From the NCBI RefSeq assembly GCF_904063065.1, contig NZ_CAJFCL010000006.1, positions 62,001 through 126,000 on the forward strand: DNA of 64,000 bases. Direction: 5' to 3'. The notes beneath the pieces were generated by a model. The model ran no database searches. It was not told the origin of the DNA and saw nothing but the letters and a program-made list of their open reading frames with translations. The translations under genes were made by a program, and so were the position numbers. Positions 1 to 10,289 of the stretch are shown piece by piece (position 1 is the stretch's first letter; every line of letters starts with the position of its first letter). This stretch comes from Pseudomonas paraversuta. Lineage in GTDB: Bacteria; Pseudomonadota; Gammaproteobacteria; Pseudomonadales; Pseudomonadaceae.

Positions 1-2695
1 CATTGCGACCCAGCTTCGGCTCATTACGAACAGGCTCGGTAGCCGGTACGACGTCTTCAACATCGGCACCCTGCAGCACTTCAGCCAGCGCTTCGGGCTG
101 ATCGAGGCCCGGTGCTTCGGCATGCTGGAACTGCATGCGTGAAGCCAGGTCTTCCGCTTCCTGACGCAGACGAGCCTCTTCTGCTTCCGGGTCTTCGCGA
201 CGAACCTGTACATGGGACAGCACACGGATCGAATCGCGCTTGATCGAGTCAAGCAGCTCGGAGAACAGGTTGAACGACTCGCGCTTGTACTCCTGCTTCG
301 GGTTCTTCTGCGCATAGCCGCGCAAATGGATACCGTGGCGCAGGTGATCCATGGTCGACAGGTGGTCTTTCCACAAGTCATCCAGTACACGCAGCACAAT
401 TTGTTTCTCGAAGGTGCGCAGCGCTTCCGGGCTCGCCTGCTCTTCTTTCTCGTTATAAGCCGCCAGCAACTCGTTCAGCAGCTTCTCACGCAGGGTTTCT
501 TCGTACAGGTGGTCGTCTTCATCGAGCCATTGCTGGATCGGCAGCTTCACCCCGAAACCGGTTTCGATAGCCGACTCCAGACCTTTGACGTCCCATTGTT
601 CCGGCAACGACTGCGGTGGAATATGCGCGCTGACAGTGCTTTCAAGAACGTCCTTGCGGAAGTCGGCGATGGTTTCACCGATATTGTCCGCAGCAAGCAA
701 CGTGTTACGCATGTGATAAATCACTTTACGCTGTTCGTTGTTGACGTCATCGAACTCCAGCAATTGCTTGCGGATGTCGAAGTTGCGGCCTTCAACCTTG
801 CGCTGCGCCTTTTCGATCGCGTTGGTCACCATACGGTGCTCAATCGCTTCGCCGGACTGCATGCCCAGGGCCTTCATGAAGTTCTTCACCCGGTCAGAGG
901 CGAAGATGCGCATCAGGCTGTCTTCAAGGGACAGGTAGAAACGGCTGGAACCCGCATCACCCTGACGACCGGCACGACCGCGCAATTGGTTGTCGATACG
1001 GCGCGACTCGTGACGCTCGGAAGCGATCACATGCAGGCCGCCCGATTCCAGCACTTGCTGGTGACGTTTTTGCCAGTCGGCCTTGATCTGTGCGATCTGC
1101 TCCGGAGTCGGGTTCTCAAGGGAAGCCACTTCCACTTCCCAGTTGCCGCCCAACAGGATGTCAGTACCACGACCGGCCATGTTGGTAGCGATGGTCAGTG
1201 CCCCAGGACTACCGGCCTGGGCAATGATTTCAGCTTCTTTTTCGTGGAACTTGGCGTTCAGAACCTTGTGCTCGATACCTTCCTGCTTCAACAGGTTGGA
1301 CATGTGCTCGGAGGTTTCGATGGTGGCCGTACCTACCAGCACCGGACGGCCCTTGGCCATGCAGTCCTTGATGTCAGCCACAATCGCCGCGTACTTCTCG
1401 TCAGCGGTGAGGAACACCAGGTCGTTGAAGTCTTTACGTGCCAGGGGCTTGTTCGGCGGAATGACCATCACCGACAGACCGTAGATCTGGTGGAATTCGA
1501 ACGCTTCGGTATCAGCCGTACCGGTCATGCCGGACAGCTTGTTGTACAGACGGAAGTAGTTCTGGAAGGTGGTCGATGCCAGGGTCTGGCTTTCAGCCTG
1601 AATGTTCAGGCCTTCTTTGGCCTCGATAGCCTGGTGCAAGCCTTCGGACAGACGACGGCCCGGCATGGTACGGCCGGTGTGTTCGTCGACCAGCAATACC
1701 TGACCGTCTTCAACAATGTATTCAACGTTGCGGTTGAACAGCTTGTGGGCGCGCAATGCGGCATAGACGTGGGTCAGCAGGCCCAGGTTGTGTGCGGAGT
1801 ACAGGCTCTCGCCCTCTGCCAGCAGACCGATCTGGGTCAGCATGTCTTCAACGAACTGGTGACCGGCTTCGTTCAACTCAACCTGACGGGTCTTTTCATC
1901 GATAGTGAAATGACCGGCTTTGGTCACTTCGCCCTCGACTTCCTCGACATGCAACTCAAGGCGCGGGATCAGCTTGTTGATTTCGGTGTACAGCTTGGAG
2001 CTGTCTTCGGCCTGGCCGGAGATGATCAGCGGAGTACGGGCTTCGTCGATCAGGATCGAGTCGACTTCGTCGATTACGGCAAAATTGAGCTCGCGCTGGA
2101 ATTTCTCTTCCATGCTGAAAGCCATGTTGTCGCGCAGGTAATCGAAACCGAATTCGTTGTTGGTGCCGTAAGTGATGTCGGCAGCATAGGCTTCACGCTT
2201 TTCCTGAGGCGGCTGGAACGGCGTGACAACACCGACCGTCAGGCCCAGGAATTCATAGAGCGGACGCATCCAGTTGGCATCTCGACGAGCCAGGTAGTCG
2301 TTCACGGTTACAACGTGTACGCCCTTGCCCGACAATGCGTTGAGATAAACACCCAGGGTTGCTACCAGGGTCTTGCCTTCACCGGTGCGCATTTCTGCGA
2401 TCATGCCTTCGTGCAAGGTCATGCCGCCGATCAGCTGGACATCAAAGTGGCGCATGCCCATGACCCGTTTACCCGCTTCGCGGCACACCGCAAAGGCTTC
2501 TGGCAACAACTGGTCGAGGGTCTCACCTTTGGCTATGCGGGCCTTGAACTCTTCGGTCTTGGCGCGCAATTGCTCATCGGTCAGGGCAACCATCTGCTCT
2601 TCGAAGGAATTGACGACCTGTACTGTCTTGAGCATGCGTTTGACTTCGCGCTCGTTCTTGCTTCCAAAAAGTTTCTTTAACAAAGGCGCAAACAT
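1..2695 (-). CDS. secA: Preprotein translocase ATPase SecA (C-terminus cut off by window)
   Basis: SecA is the cytoplasmic ATPase motor that pushes unfolded preproteins through SecYEG. The minus-strand frame starts at the ATG at 2695 (protein begins [20 protein letters not shown], a typical SecA start) and stays open for 898 codons to the window edge. The Walker A region reads MRTGEGKT with Lys at residue 108, the same position as in E. coli SecA. The last visible residues (EPKLGRN) sit just before where the C-terminal zinc-binding SEC-C motif should come, so only roughly 15 residues appear to be missing. It is divergent from the DUF721 gene. A long plus-strand open frame lies opposite it and is a shadow. 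Identification is essentially certain. Confidence 0.97.
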   Translation of the reverse strand, partial: MFAPLLKKLFGSKNEREVKRMLKTVQVVNSFEEQMVALTDEQLRAKTEEFKARIAKGETLDQLLPEAFAVCREAGKRVMGMRHFDVQLIGGMTLHEGMIAEMRTGEGKTLVATLGVYLNALSGKGVHVVTVNDYLARRDANWMRPLYEFLGLTVGVVTPFQPPQEKREAYAADITYGTNNEFGFDYLRDNMAFSMEEKFQRELNFAVIDEVDSILIDEARTPLIISGQAEDSSKLYTEINKLIPRLELHVEEVEGEVTKAGHFTIDEKTRQVELNEAGHQFVEDMLTQIGLLAEGESLYSAHNLGLLTHVYAALRAHKLFNRNVEYIVEDGQVLLVDEHTGRTMPGRRLSEGLHQAIEAKEGLNIQAESQTLASTTFQNYFRLYNKLSGMTGTADTEAFEFHQIYGLSVMVIPPNKPLARKDFNDLVFLTADEKYAAIVADIKDCMAKGRPVLVGTATIETSEHMSNLLKQEGIEHKVLNAKFHEKEAEIIAQAGSPGALTIATNMAGRGTDILLGGNWEVEVASLENPTPEQIAQIKADWQKRHQQVLESGGLHVIASERHESRRIDNQLRGRAGRQGDAGSSRFYLSLEDSLMRIFASDRVKNFMKALGMQSGEAIEHRMVTNAIEKAQRKVEGRNFDIRKQLLEFDDVNNEQRKVIYHMRNTLLAADNIGETIADFRKDVLESTVSAHIPPQSLPEQWDVKGLESAIETGFGVKLPIQQWLDEDDHLYEETLREKLLNELLAAYNEKEEQASPEALRTFEKQIVLRVLDDLWKDHLSTMDHLRHGIHLRGYAQKNPKQEYKRESFNLFSELLDSIKRDSIRVLSHVQVRREDPEAEEARLRQEAEDLASRMQFQHAEAPGLDQPEALAEVLQGADVEDVVPATEPVRNEPKLGRN

Positions 2696-3003
2696 ATCGG
2701 CAGGATCTTCCACACATAGGGATGGAGGGCGGCCCCGAGAGTCGCCCGAGCAGCCCTGATGGCCGCATGCGAGCGAGCATTCTACCCGGAAACGTCGGTG
2801 AGGAAAGTGGCGTTATTCCACGATACTGGTGCAGCGTTGTGACGGGGCCTCACTAAAATAAGGGCTTTTTGCTGAACTTCAACCCATGGAGAGCAGAAGT
2901 TACTCATTGATTCCACAAATAAAGTTTTTGAAATCAGGATCATATCGAGTGAAACAGGCGGTTTCTGCTAAGATTGCGGCTCTGTTTCCTCAGGTGTCTG
3001 AAC
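2696..3003. promoter_or_regulatory. Divergent intergenic region secA / DUF721 gene
   Basis: About 300 bases separate two divergently transcribed genes. The part from about 2880 to 2960 is AT-richer than its surroundings and presumably holds the promoters. I see no gene, clear operator or terminator in it. Confidence 0.4.
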
Positions 3004-3462
3004 ATGGCATTTCGCCCACACCCAGCACGGGCACCCTCCGTTCTGCTCCGCGAGGCCAAGCCCCTGAAGGCCATTTTTGGCCACGCCAAACGTCTGGCAC
3101 ACTTGCAACGCCTTCTTGAAAGCCAGCTCCAGCCGGCCGCCCGCGAACATTGCCACGTCGCTTCATGGCGTGAAGGCAGCCTGTTGCTGATTGTGACCGA
3201 TGGCCACTGGGCCACTCGCCTGCGTTATCAGCAAAAGCGCCTGCAGCGCCAGTTGCAGGCATTTGACGAGTTCGCCAGCCTGACCCGGATCCTGTTTAAA
3301 GTGCAGCCACCGACGGTGCAGGCCAAAGTTGCCGGACATACGCTCGACCTTTCGGTCAATGCCGCCCAGACCATCCAGGCAACGGCCGATGGTATCAGCG
3401 ACCCGGCCCTGCGCGCCGCCCTTGAGCGGCTGGCCAGTCACGCCAAGCCCAAGCCTCAGTAA
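3004..3462 (+). CDS. DUF721/DciA-family protein
   Basis: A 152-residue protein starting MAFRPHPARAPSVLLREAKP. The central part (about residues 10-110), with alternating hydrophobic strands and the W..R/L..Q..LL pattern (TDGHWATRLRYQQKRLQRQL), fits the DUF721 family. That family includes DciA, the ancestral loader of the replicative helicase DnaB in bacteria lacking DnaC. I chose the ATG at 3004 rather than an upstream one at 2974, because the conserved family start MAF.P falls there. It is transcribed away from secA, a neighbourhood common in Pseudomonas. Family membership is fairly sure; a helicase-loading role is inferred from family knowledge, not shown here. Confidence 0.8.
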   Translation: MAFRPHPARAPSVLLREAKPLKAIFGHAKRLAHLQRLLESQLQPAAREHCHVASWREGSLLLIVTDGHWATRLRYQQKRLQRQLQAFDEFASLTRILFKVQPPTVQAKVAGHTLDLSVNAAQTIQATADGISDPALRAALERLASHAKPKPQ

Positions 3463-3470
3463 CCGATACT

Positions 3471-3495
3471 TGCGGGAGCTGGCTTGCCAGCGATG
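3471..3495. repeat. Single REP element
   Basis: The string GGGAGCTGGCTTGCCAGCGA lies at about 3474-3493. It matches the core of the Pseudomonas REP family (GGGAGC..GGCTTGCC.GCGATG), also seen in the pair at 25547-25627. It sits between two convergent genes and appears as a singlet here. Confidence 0.7.
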
Positions 3496-3558
3496 AAAAT
3501 GCCCGGCCAATCAGCTGAGTCGGGCTGCTGCGCAACCCTTCCCAGCGTACGCCAGCCA

Positions 3559-5031
3559 CTACTTGCGTTTGCTGCCACCCAGCAATGAGCCCAGCAACCC
3601 GCGAACCAACTGCCGCCCCATCTGGCCCGCCGCCTGACGCGCCATGGATTGCAATGCTTTGCCAGCCGTTGAGCCCAGGAAGTCCCCGGCCTGATCCAGA
3701 AGACCCGGTTCCTGTGGCTTGACTTGCTCCTGCGGTGCTACGCCCTTGCGGGCCAGCAACACTTCGTAGGCCGACTCCCGGTCAATCGGTTTGTCATAGC
3801 GCCCTTGCAACGGCGAACCGACAATCAAGGCCGCCCGCTCAGCCTCGGTCAGCGGGCCGATCCGCGATTGCGGCGGTGCAATCAATACTCGCTGAACCAT
3901 GGCCGGCGTACCTTTTTCTTCAAGCATGCCCACCAACGCTTCGCCGGTGCCCAACTCGGTCAGCACCGCCAGCGCATCGAAAGCCGGGTTAGGCCGAAAT
4001 CCGTCGGCTACAGCCCGTAACGATCTCTGCTCTTTAGAGGTAAAAGCCCGCAGTCCATGCTGAATCCGCAAACCCAGTTGCGCGAGCACAGTGTCCGGCA
4101 AGTCCGCTGGCGATTGCGTTACAAAGTACACACCAACACCTTTGGAACGAATCAGACGTACCACTTGCTCAAGGCGGTCCTGCAATGCTTTGGGCGTCCC
4201 GGCAAACAGCAAATGGGCCTCATCGAAAAACAGCGCCAGCAAAGGCTTGTCGGCATCCCCGCGCTCCGGCAACTGTTCAAAAAGCTCCGCCAACAGCCAC
4301 AACAGGAACGTGGCGTAAACCTTGGGCGCTTCATGCACCAGGCGACTGGCATCGAGCAGGTGAATCCGGCCGCGACCGTCACTGGTCGGCTGCAGAATGT
4401 CTTCCAATTGCAGCGCCGGCTCGCCGAACAAGGCCTCGGCGCCCTGCTGTTCAAGTGTTGCCAGGCGCCGCAGCAGGGCCTGGCTGGAACCGGTGGTCAT
4501 CAAAGCCGCGTCATCGCCCAGCACCTGGGGGTTGTCGCGCAGATGATTAAGCAAGGCTTTCAGGTCTTTTAGATCAAGCAGCAGCAAACCCTCGCGATCT
4601 GCCACTTTGAACGCGGCATACAGGGCCGACTGCTGGCTGTCCGTCAACTCCAGCAGACTGCCCAGTAGCAGCGGTCCCATTTCACTCAATGTTGTGCGTA
4701 ATGGATGACCGGTCTTGCCTTGTATGTCCCACAACGTAACCGGATACGCCTTCGGCTGATAATCGAGCCATGGCATGCCGGCAATCCGCTCGGCAATTTT
4801 GCCCTGAGGGTTGCCTGCCGCACCCAGCCCACAAAGATCGCCCTTGATATCAGCGGCAAATACAGCCACGCCAGCATCGCTGAACTGTTCAGCCAGGCGC
4901 TGAAGGGTCACGGTTTTACCTGTCCCCGTGGCGCCCGCCACCAGGCCATGACGGTTTGCCAGGCGCAAAGACTGGGCCACGGGCTGACCCGCAAGGTCAG
5001 CACCAAGAACAAGAGCAGATAAGTCCGGCAT
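3559..5031 (-). CDS. HerA/VirB4-like ATPase, DUF853 family
   Basis: A 490-residue P-loop ATPase. Walker A is GATGTGKT at residues 33-40 and a Walker B segment (ALFFDEAHLL) lies near residue 265. An arginine-finger/sensor region follows (QSPADLPDTVLAQLGLRIQHGL). This layout fits the DUF853 group, related to HerA and VirB4 hexameric DNA-pumping ATPases. The C-terminal 60 residues (about 430-490) are rich in Gly, Gln and Lys and end in a basic tail (GGSKRK). The function in bacteria is not established; DNA translocation or repair is only an inference from homology. It is convergent with the DUF721 gene and divergent from the chemoreceptor. Confidence 0.82.
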   Translation of the reverse strand: MPDLSALVLGADLAGQPVAQSLRLANRHGLVAGATGTGKTVTLQRLAEQFSDAGVAVFAADIKGDLCGLGAAGNPQGKIAERIAGMPWLDYQPKAYPVTLWDIQGKTGHPLRTTLSEMGPLLLGSLLELTDSQQSALYAAFKVADREGLLLLDLKDLKALLNHLRDNPQVLGDDAALMTTGSSQALLRRLATLEQQGAEALFGEPALQLEDILQPTSDGRGRIHLLDASRLVHEAPKVYATFLLWLLAELFEQLPERGDADKPLLALFFDEAHLLFAGTPKALQDRLEQVVRLIRSKGVGVYFVTQSPADLPDTVLAQLGLRIQHGLRAFTSKEQRSLRAVADGFRPNPAFDALAVLTELGTGEALVGMLEEKGTPAMVQRVLIAPPQSRIGPLTEAERAALIVGSPLQGRYDKPIDRESAYEVLLARKGVAPQEQVKPQEPGLLDQAGDFLGSTAGKALQSMARQAAGQMGRQLVRGLLGSLLGGSKRK

Positions 5032-5227
5032 TTTTCCACCTTTGATTAATCTTTCGCGATCGCGAGTCGATACATCCTTAATGCTAGATCAGATAAAACC
5101 GGATTTAGCGTAGGAAACAGTACTGACAAATATAGAGCCCATTCAGGTTCTGACAGTGATTTGTCGCATGGGCATGTTTCCACAGAGTAGGCCTCAAACT
5201 TTTAGACCTTAGCGGACCCTTCAAGCC

Positions 5228-7117
5228 ATGAATAAAAACCTGCGTTTCAGCCATAAAATCCTGCTTGCCGCGTCCCTGATCGTAATAGCCGCCTTCTCGC
5301 TATTTACGCTGTACAACGATTACCTGCAACGCAATGCCATTCGCAATGATCTGGATAACTATCTGCACGAGATGGGCAACATCACAGCCAATAACATTCA
5401 AACCTGGATGGGAGGGCGGATTCTGCTCACGGAAAATCTTGCAGAATCCATAGCCATTGCTTCAGACCCAGCGCAAGTGGCCAGCCTGCTGGAACAAAAA
5501 GCCCTGGGCAGCACCTTTATGGCAGTCTACTTTGGCGACAGCCAGGGCGACTTTACCATTCGCCCCAACAGCAAGATGCCCGAGGGCTTCGACGCCCGCA
5601 CGCGGCCCTGGTACAAGGACGCGCTCAACAGCAGCGGCGCAAGCCTGACCGAACCTTATATAGATGCTGTAACCGGGCAGATGATTATCTCCATCGGTAC
5701 CGCGGTGAAAAAGGCCGGGCAAACCCTGGGCGTGGTCGGCTCGGACCTGACCCTGAAAACCATCGCTGACAGTATCAACACCCTGGATTTCGATGGCATG
5801 GGCTTTGCCTTCCTGGTGAGTGCCGACGGCAAAATCCTGGTTCACCCGGACAAGGATCTGGTGTCGAAGAACCTGAAGGATATTTACCCGCAAAACACAC
5901 CATCGATCAGTCCGGTTATCAGCGAAACCGAAGCCAATGGCAAAACACGGATCGTGACCTTTAGCCCGGTCAAAGGGCTGGGTTCGGTCAACTGGTATGT
6001 CGGGCTGTCTATAGATAAAGAACAAGCCTTCGCAATGCTCAGCACATTTCGCACGTCAGCGATCATTGCCACCAGCATTGCCCTGGTCTCGATCATCGCC
6101 CTGCTCGGCCTGTTGATTCGCCTGTTGTTGCAACCTTTGCATGTGATGACCCGCGCGATGCAAGACATCGCTGAAGGTGAAGGTGACTTGACCCGGCGCC
6201 TGGTGGTTGAATCCAACGACGAGTTCGGCACCCTGGGCAGCGCTTTCAACCGCTTTGTCGAGCGCATTCATACCTCCATGAGTGAAGTATCATCGGCTAC
6301 CGAACAGGTAAACGAAGTCGCCCTGCGGGTGGTCAGTGCTTCCAACTCATCGATGCTCAACTCTGACGAACAGGCAAGCCGCACTAACAGTGTTGCAGCA
6401 GCGATCAACGAGCTGGGCGCAGCTGCCCAGGAAATCGCCCGCAACGCTGCCCTGGCCTCGCATCAAGCCAGCGACGCCCGCGGCCTGGCAGAAGAAGGTC
6501 AGCAAGTGGTCGAGCGCAGCATCGGTTCGATGCAGCAGCTGTCGCAAATGCTGGGCACCTCCAGTAGCCACATCGAATCACTGAATGACAAGACAGTGAA
6601 CATCGGCCAGATCCTTGAAGTGATTACCAGCATTTCCCGGCAAACCAACCTGTTGGCGCTCAATGCCGCGATTGAAGCCGCCCGTGCCGGTGAAGCCGGA
6701 CGCGGCTTTGCCGTGGTCGCTGACGAGGTGCGCAACCTGGCGCACCGCACCCAGGAGTCGGCGCAGCAAGTACAAACCATGATCGAGGAGCTGCAAGTCA
6801 GCGCGCGCGCATCGGTGAGCACCATGGAGGAAAGTCAGCGCCACAGTCAGGACAGTGTGGAAATCGCCAACCGTGCAGGCGAACGTCTGGTCAGCGTCAC
6901 CGAGCGCATTGGCGAAATTGACGGCATGAACCAGTCGGTCGCTACCGCCACGGAAGAGCAAACCTCGGTGGTTGAGTCGATCAATATGGACATCACCGAG
7001 ATCAACACCCTGAACCAGGAGGGCGTCGAGAACCTGCAATCCACCCTGCGAGCCTGTACGGACCTTGAACAACAGGCCGCACGCCTCAAGCAACTGGTGG
7101 GCAGTTTCCGCATCTGA
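5228..7117 (+). CDS. Methyl-accepting chemotaxis protein, PctA-type dCACHE amino-acid receptor
   Basis: A 629-residue inner-membrane chemoreceptor. TM1 is at about 10-30, a periplasmic double-CACHE domain at about 35-275, TM2 at about 279-302 and HAMP at about 303-355. The cytoplasmic signalling domain carries the family hairpin tip ([20 protein letters not shown]). Length and residue spacing match P. aeruginosa PctA, and the neighbours purU-mvaT-sbcB also sit near the pct genes there. The amino-acid-binding motif known from PctA is present at R126, W128, Y144 and D173, but position 121, Tyr in PctA as I recall, is Phe here ([10 protein letters not shown]). It therefore probably senses amino acids or a related amine such as GABA; the ligand is not decided by sequence. 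It ends without a CheR-tethering pentapeptide and is followed by a terminator. Confidence 0.9.
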   Translation: MNKNLRFSHKILLAASLIVIAAFSLFTLYNDYLQRNAIRNDLDNYLHEMGNITANNIQTWMGGRILLTENLAESIAIASDPAQVASLLEQKALGSTFMAVYFGDSQGDFTIRPNSKMPEGFDARTRPWYKDALNSSGASLTEPYIDAVTGQMIISIGTAVKKAGQTLGVVGSDLTLKTIADSINTLDFDGMGFAFLVSADGKILVHPDKDLVSKNLKDIYPQNTPSISPVISETEANGKTRIVTFSPVKGLGSVNWYVGLSIDKEQAFAMLSTFRTSAIIATSIALVSIIALLGLLIRLLLQPLHVMTRAMQDIAEGEGDLTRRLVVESNDEFGTLGSAFNRFVERIHTSMSEVSSATEQVNEVALRVVSASNSSMLNSDEQASRTNSVAAAINELGAAAQEIARNAALASHQASDARGLAEEGQQVVERSIGSMQQLSQMLGTSSSHIESLNDKTVNIGQILEVITSISRQTNLLALNAAIEAARAGEAGRGFAVVADEVRNLAHRTQESAQQVQTMIEELQVSARASVSTMEESQRHSQDSVEIANRAGERLVSVTERIGEIDGMNQSVATATEEQTSVVESINMDITEINTLNQEGVENLQSTLRACTDLEQQAARLKQLVGSFRI

Positions 7118-7130
7118 TCGCCCTGCACTC

Positions 7131-7168
7131 AACGCGTAACCCCGCACTTGGCGGTTACGCGTTTTTTA
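7131..7168 (+). terminator. Rho-independent terminator after the chemoreceptor gene
   Basis: A perfect 10-base stem (ACGCGTAACC pairing with GGTTACGCGT) around an 8-base loop is followed by a run of six T. It begins 13 bases past the chemoreceptor stop. Confidence 0.85.
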
Positions 7169-7247
7169 CCCGGCTCAATTCCTGCGAACATCTATCATCC
7201 ATTAAGGTCAACCCCATGGACGATAGACATTTAAAGGGCTCAAGGCC

Positions 7248-8360
7248 GTGCATATTGCTGACATCACCATGTTCTATGCGCCCGCCAGTGGCGGCGTGCG
7301 CACTTATCTGGACGCCAAGCACCGACGCCTGAGCCGTTTGCCGGGCACCCGTCACAGCCTGCTGGTGCCGGGCAGCAACCGGACAGTGCACGACGGCATA
7401 TACCAGGTCCCCTCCCCGGCCCTGCCATTTGGCAACGGTTTTCGGTTCCCGATCCGCCTGGCGCCCTGGTGCAATATTTTGCAAGACCTGCAACCGGACC
7501 TGATCGAAGTCGGCGACCCCTACCTCACCGCCTGGGCCGCACTCGATGCCCGGCGGCAGCTGGACGTACCGGTCATTGGCTTTTATCACTCGGATCTGCC
7601 GCTGCTGGTGCGCAACCGCATGGGCAACTGGCTGACACCCAATGTAGAAGCCTATGTCAGCCGGCTGTACCGGCATTTCGACCGGGTCCTGGCCCCGAGC
7701 CAGGTCATGGCCAACAAACTGATCGGCCTGGGGGTCGACAATGTGTTCGTGCAACCCCTGGGCGTCGACTTGCAGACATTCAATCCTCAGCACCGCGACC
7801 CCGATCTGCGTGCAGAGCTGCAGATAAGTCCTGACGCCCATTTGCTGATTTTTGCCGGGCGCGGCGCCAAGGAAAAAAATCTCCCGGTTCTGCTCGACTG
7901 CATGCGCGACTTGGGCCAGAACTGGCACCTGCTGCTGGTGGGCTCACAGATGCCATCCCTGGTGCCGGATAACGTGACAGTCATTGACGACTTCTGCCCC
8001 CCCGCTCAACTGGCCCGCCTCATGGCCAGTGCCGATGCTCTGGTACATGCCGGAGACCAGGAAACCTTTGGCCTGGTCATTCTCGAGGCCATGGCCAGCG
8101 GCATTCCGGTGGTGGCCGTTGACGCCGGGGCCTTCAGGGAAATCGTGCACGATGAGGTGGGTCTGCTGTGCCAACCGAACAACCCTGAGGCGATGGCCAA
8201 CGCCGTCCGTGAGCTGTTCGCCAACAATCCGGCGCAACTTGGCCGGCAGGCCCGCCAACGGGCCGAACTGCATTACTCCTGGGATCGCGTGGTGCAGGAC
8301 CTGCTGGTTCATTATCACGCATTGACCGGCACCCATCAGGCGGTACCTGTCCATGTCTGA
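7248..8360 (+). CDS. Glycosyltransferase family 4 (GT-B)
   Basis: A 370-residue GT-B fold glycosyltransferase that transfers a sugar from a nucleotide donor to an unknown lipid or glycan acceptor. The N-terminal acceptor domain opens MHIADITMFYAPASGGVRTY, with the glycine-rich GG loop. The C-terminal donor domain has LIFAGRGAKEKN and the EX7E motif in ETFGLVILEAMASGIPVVAV at about residues 271-290. The start is GTG at 7248 with a weak AAGG upstream; no better start exists. The stop overlaps the next gene by 8 bases, so the two are translationally coupled. The pairing with a deacetylase-like protein suggests a joint role in an envelope glycolipid or polysaccharide. The substrate is unknown. 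Confidence 0.85.
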   Translation: MHIADITMFYAPASGGVRTYLDAKHRRLSRLPGTRHSLLVPGSNRTVHDGIYQVPSPALPFGNGFRFPIRLAPWCNILQDLQPDLIEVGDPYLTAWAALDARRQLDVPVIGFYHSDLPLLVRNRMGNWLTPNVEAYVSRLYRHFDRVLAPSQVMANKLIGLGVDNVFVQPLGVDLQTFNPQHRDPDLRAELQISPDAHLLIFAGRGAKEKNLPVLLDCMRDLGQNWHLLLVGSQMPSLVPDNVTVIDDFCPPAQLARLMASADALVHAGDQETFGLVILEAMASGIPVVAVDAGAFREIVHDEVGLLCQPNNPEAMANAVRELFANNPAQLGRQARQRAELHYSWDRVVQDLLVHYHALTGTHQAVPVHV

Positions 8361-9120
8361 TCCGGTGGTGGCGCTGGTGCTGCACGATGTCGCCCCGCAA
8401 ACCTGGGCCGATTATCAACCGTTTGTCGAAGCTGTCGATGCCATGGGCGCAATCCCGATCACCTGGCTGGTGGTTCCGGACTTTCACCATGGCGGCTCTT
8501 TGGCCGGTGCCGACCAATTGCGCAACATGCTCGACAGCCGCGTGGCCAGGGGCGACGAACTGGTACTGCATGGTTACTTCCATGCCGATGACATGCCTGC
8601 ACCGCGCACCCCGCGCGATTGGTTCATGCGCCGGGTGTATACCTGGGAGGGGGAGTTCTACAAATTGTCCGAAACCCAGGCACTGAACCGGCTGGAGCGT
8701 GGGCTAGAAGTATTTGAGCGCTATCAATGGCCAGTTCGCGGCTTTGTTGCCCCGGCGTGGTTGATGAGCGAAGGCACACGCCTGGCCTTGCGCCAACTGC
8801 CCTTGAGTTATACCAGCGATCAACAGCACCTTTATCGTCTGCCCGATTTTTCAGCCATTGATGCGCCGGGGCTGGTCTGGAGTGCTGGCAGTGCATGGCG
8901 TCGAGGGGTGTCAAAAGTGGTGTGCGATCTGCGTGAACGCCAGTGGCAAAATGCGCCCTTGATACGACTGGGCCTGCATCCTGTGGATATGCGCCATGGA
9001 TTCTCCCGCGATTACTGGCTTGAAACCCTCAAGCGTCTGATCGACAGCGGCCGCAGGCCCGTCACCAAAAGCGCATGGCTCGACTCTTTAAGTGCGCCCA
9101 CAGGCTCGTCGCCGGCATGA
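8353..9120 (+). CDS. Polysaccharide-deacetylase-like protein, DUF2334 family
   Basis: A 255-residue protein with the DUF2334 signature. It has LVLHDVAPQTW near the N-terminus (the His-Asp pair expected to bind metal in NodB-like deacetylases), LHGYFH in the middle and LGLHPVDM near the C-terminus. No signal peptide is visible, so it is probably cytoplasmic. It overlaps the glycosyltransferase gene and is presumably co-expressed with it. By family analogy it could remove an acetyl group from a sugar made by that enzyme, but no DUF2334 substrate is settled and this is inference. Confidence 0.8.
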   Translation: MSDPVVALVLHDVAPQTWADYQPFVEAVDAMGAIPITWLVVPDFHHGGSLAGADQLRNMLDSRVARGDELVLHGYFHADDMPAPRTPRDWFMRRVYTWEGEFYKLSETQALNRLERGLEVFERYQWPVRGFVAPAWLMSEGTRLALRQLPLSYTSDQQHLYRLPDFSAIDAPGLVWSAGSAWRRGVSKVVCDLRERQWQNAPLIRLGLHPVDMRHGFSRDYWLETLKRLIDSGRRPVTKSAWLDSLSAPTGSSPA

Positions 9121-9127
9121 GTTCATC

Positions 9128-9325
9128 TCAGTCAGCAGTCGGTGAGAGCGTATCCGGGGGTTGATCGTCGGGAAGTTGCGGGTGTAACGCCAGCCACAAG
9201 GCCCGGGCATCTGAAAACTCTGTGCCGTCCTGCGGGCTTAACGCTTGCGGGTCGTAACGGCTTAGACAGCCCTCACCCAGGGTTGCCGGTGCCGTGGAAG
9301 TGGCTTTATCGAACGGATCGGTCAT
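9128..9325 (-). CDS. Small hypothetical protein (65 aa)
   Basis: A short acidic protein starting MTDPFDKATSTAPATLGEGC. I chose the ATG at 9325, which has AAGGA eight bases upstream, over an upstream in-frame ATG at 9358. There is no signal peptide, membrane segment or recognised domain; it contains a single Cys and many Asp and Pro. It is convergent with the DUF2334 gene. The good ribosome site argues that it is real. Function unknown. Confidence 0.6.
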   Translation of the reverse strand: MTDPFDKATSTAPATLGEGCLSRYDPQALSPQDGTEFSDARALWLALHPQLPDDQPPDTLSPTAD

Positions 9326-9396
9326 GACACAAATCCTTTGAAAGATTTTATGTTGCACTAACCCTGGGTGTAGTCGCTGCAGAGCAACGAAGGCTG

Positions 9397-9431
9397 CGAT
9401 ACAGGAGCCGGTCAGCCGGCCCCTGTAATCG
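9397..9431. repeat. Imperfect inverted repeat between two minus-strand genes
   Basis: CGATACAGGAGCCGGTC pairs imperfectly with GCCGGCCCCTGTAATCG. It lies just downstream of purU and may act as a transcription stop or be a decayed REP element; there is no T-run. Confidence 0.5.
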
Positions 9432-9440
9432 ATTGCGGCA

Positions 9441-10289
9441 TCAGAACACTACGGTTTTATTGCCGTGCACCAGTACACGGTCTTCGAGGTGATAGCGCAG
9501 GCCACGGGCCAGCACCATCTTCTCGACATCACGCCCGAAACGCACCATGTCTTCAATACTGTCGCTATGGCTGACGCGTACGACGTCCTGCTCGATGATG
9601 GGGCCGGCGTCCAGTTCTTCGGTCACATAGTGGCAGGTTGCACCAATCAACTTTACACCGCGCATCGAAGCCTGGTGATAAGGCTTGGCCCCGACAAATG
9701 ACGGCAGGAAGCTGTGGTGAATGTTGATGACCTGGCCGGCATATTCGCGACACAGATCCGGCGGCAGAATTTGCATGTAGCGCGCCAGAACCACGACCTC
9801 GGCAGCATGATGCTTAACCAGACGCGAGACTTCGGCGAAGGCCGGCTCTTTGTCTTTCGGGTCAACCGGCACATGGTAAAAAGGAATGCCGTGCCACTCG
9901 ACCATGCTGCGCAAGTCATTGTGGTTGGAAATCACGCACGAGATATCACAGTCCAGTTCATCGCTGTGCCAGCGGTGCAACAAATCTGCCAGACAGTGGG
10001 ATTCGCGGCTGGCCATCAAGACCACGCGTTTTTTTTGTGCGGTATCGGTAATGCGCCACTCCATCGAAAACTCTTCGGCGATCGGGGCAAACGCCTCGCG
10101 AAAAGCGTCAAGTCCAAATGGCAGGGAGTCGGCACGAATTTCGTGACGCATAAAGAACCAGCCGCTTTGATCATCCGAGTGGTGGCTCGCTTCAGTGATC
10201 CAGCCATTGTGTGAGGCCAGGAAATTACTGACCTTGGCAACAATACCAACGCCGTCGGGGCAGGCGATCACCAACCGAAAAGTGCGCAT
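9441..10289 (-). CDS. purU: Formyltetrahydrofolate deformylase
   Basis: Hydrolyses 10-formyl-tetrahydrofolate to formate and tetrahydrofolate, balancing one-carbon pools and feeding formate to PurT. The protein is 282 residues from the ATG at 10289 (MRTFRLVIACPDGVGIVAKV), a normal length. An N-terminal ACT domain (about 1-80) carries the CPDGVGIVAKVSNFL motif. The C-terminal formyltransferase-fold domain has HHSFLPSFVGAKPYHQA and ATCHYVTEELDAGPII, containing the family His and Asp residues. The longer frame to 10325 lacks conserved residues and was not used. Its position next to mvaT matches P. aeruginosa purU. Confidence 0.95.
   Translation of the reverse strand: MRTFRLVIACPDGVGIVAKVSNFLASHNGWITEASHHSDDQSGWFFMRHEIRADSLPFGLDAFREAFAPIAEEFSMEWRITDTAQKKRVVLMASRESHCLADLLHRWHSDELDCDISCVISNHNDLRSMVEWHGIPFYHVPVDPKDKEPAFAEVSRLVKHHAAEVVVLARYMQILPPDLCREYAGQVINIHHSFLPSFVGAKPYHQASMRGVKLIGATCHYVTEELDAGPIIEQDVVRVSHSDSIEDMVRFGRDVEKMVLARGLRYHLEDRVLVHGNKTVVF

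Noticed and set aside
212..2680. 822-codon plus-strand open frame opposite secA
   Set aside because: Antisense shadow of secA; the minus-strand frame is an unmistakable SecA. The long frame comes from GC-rich codon bias.
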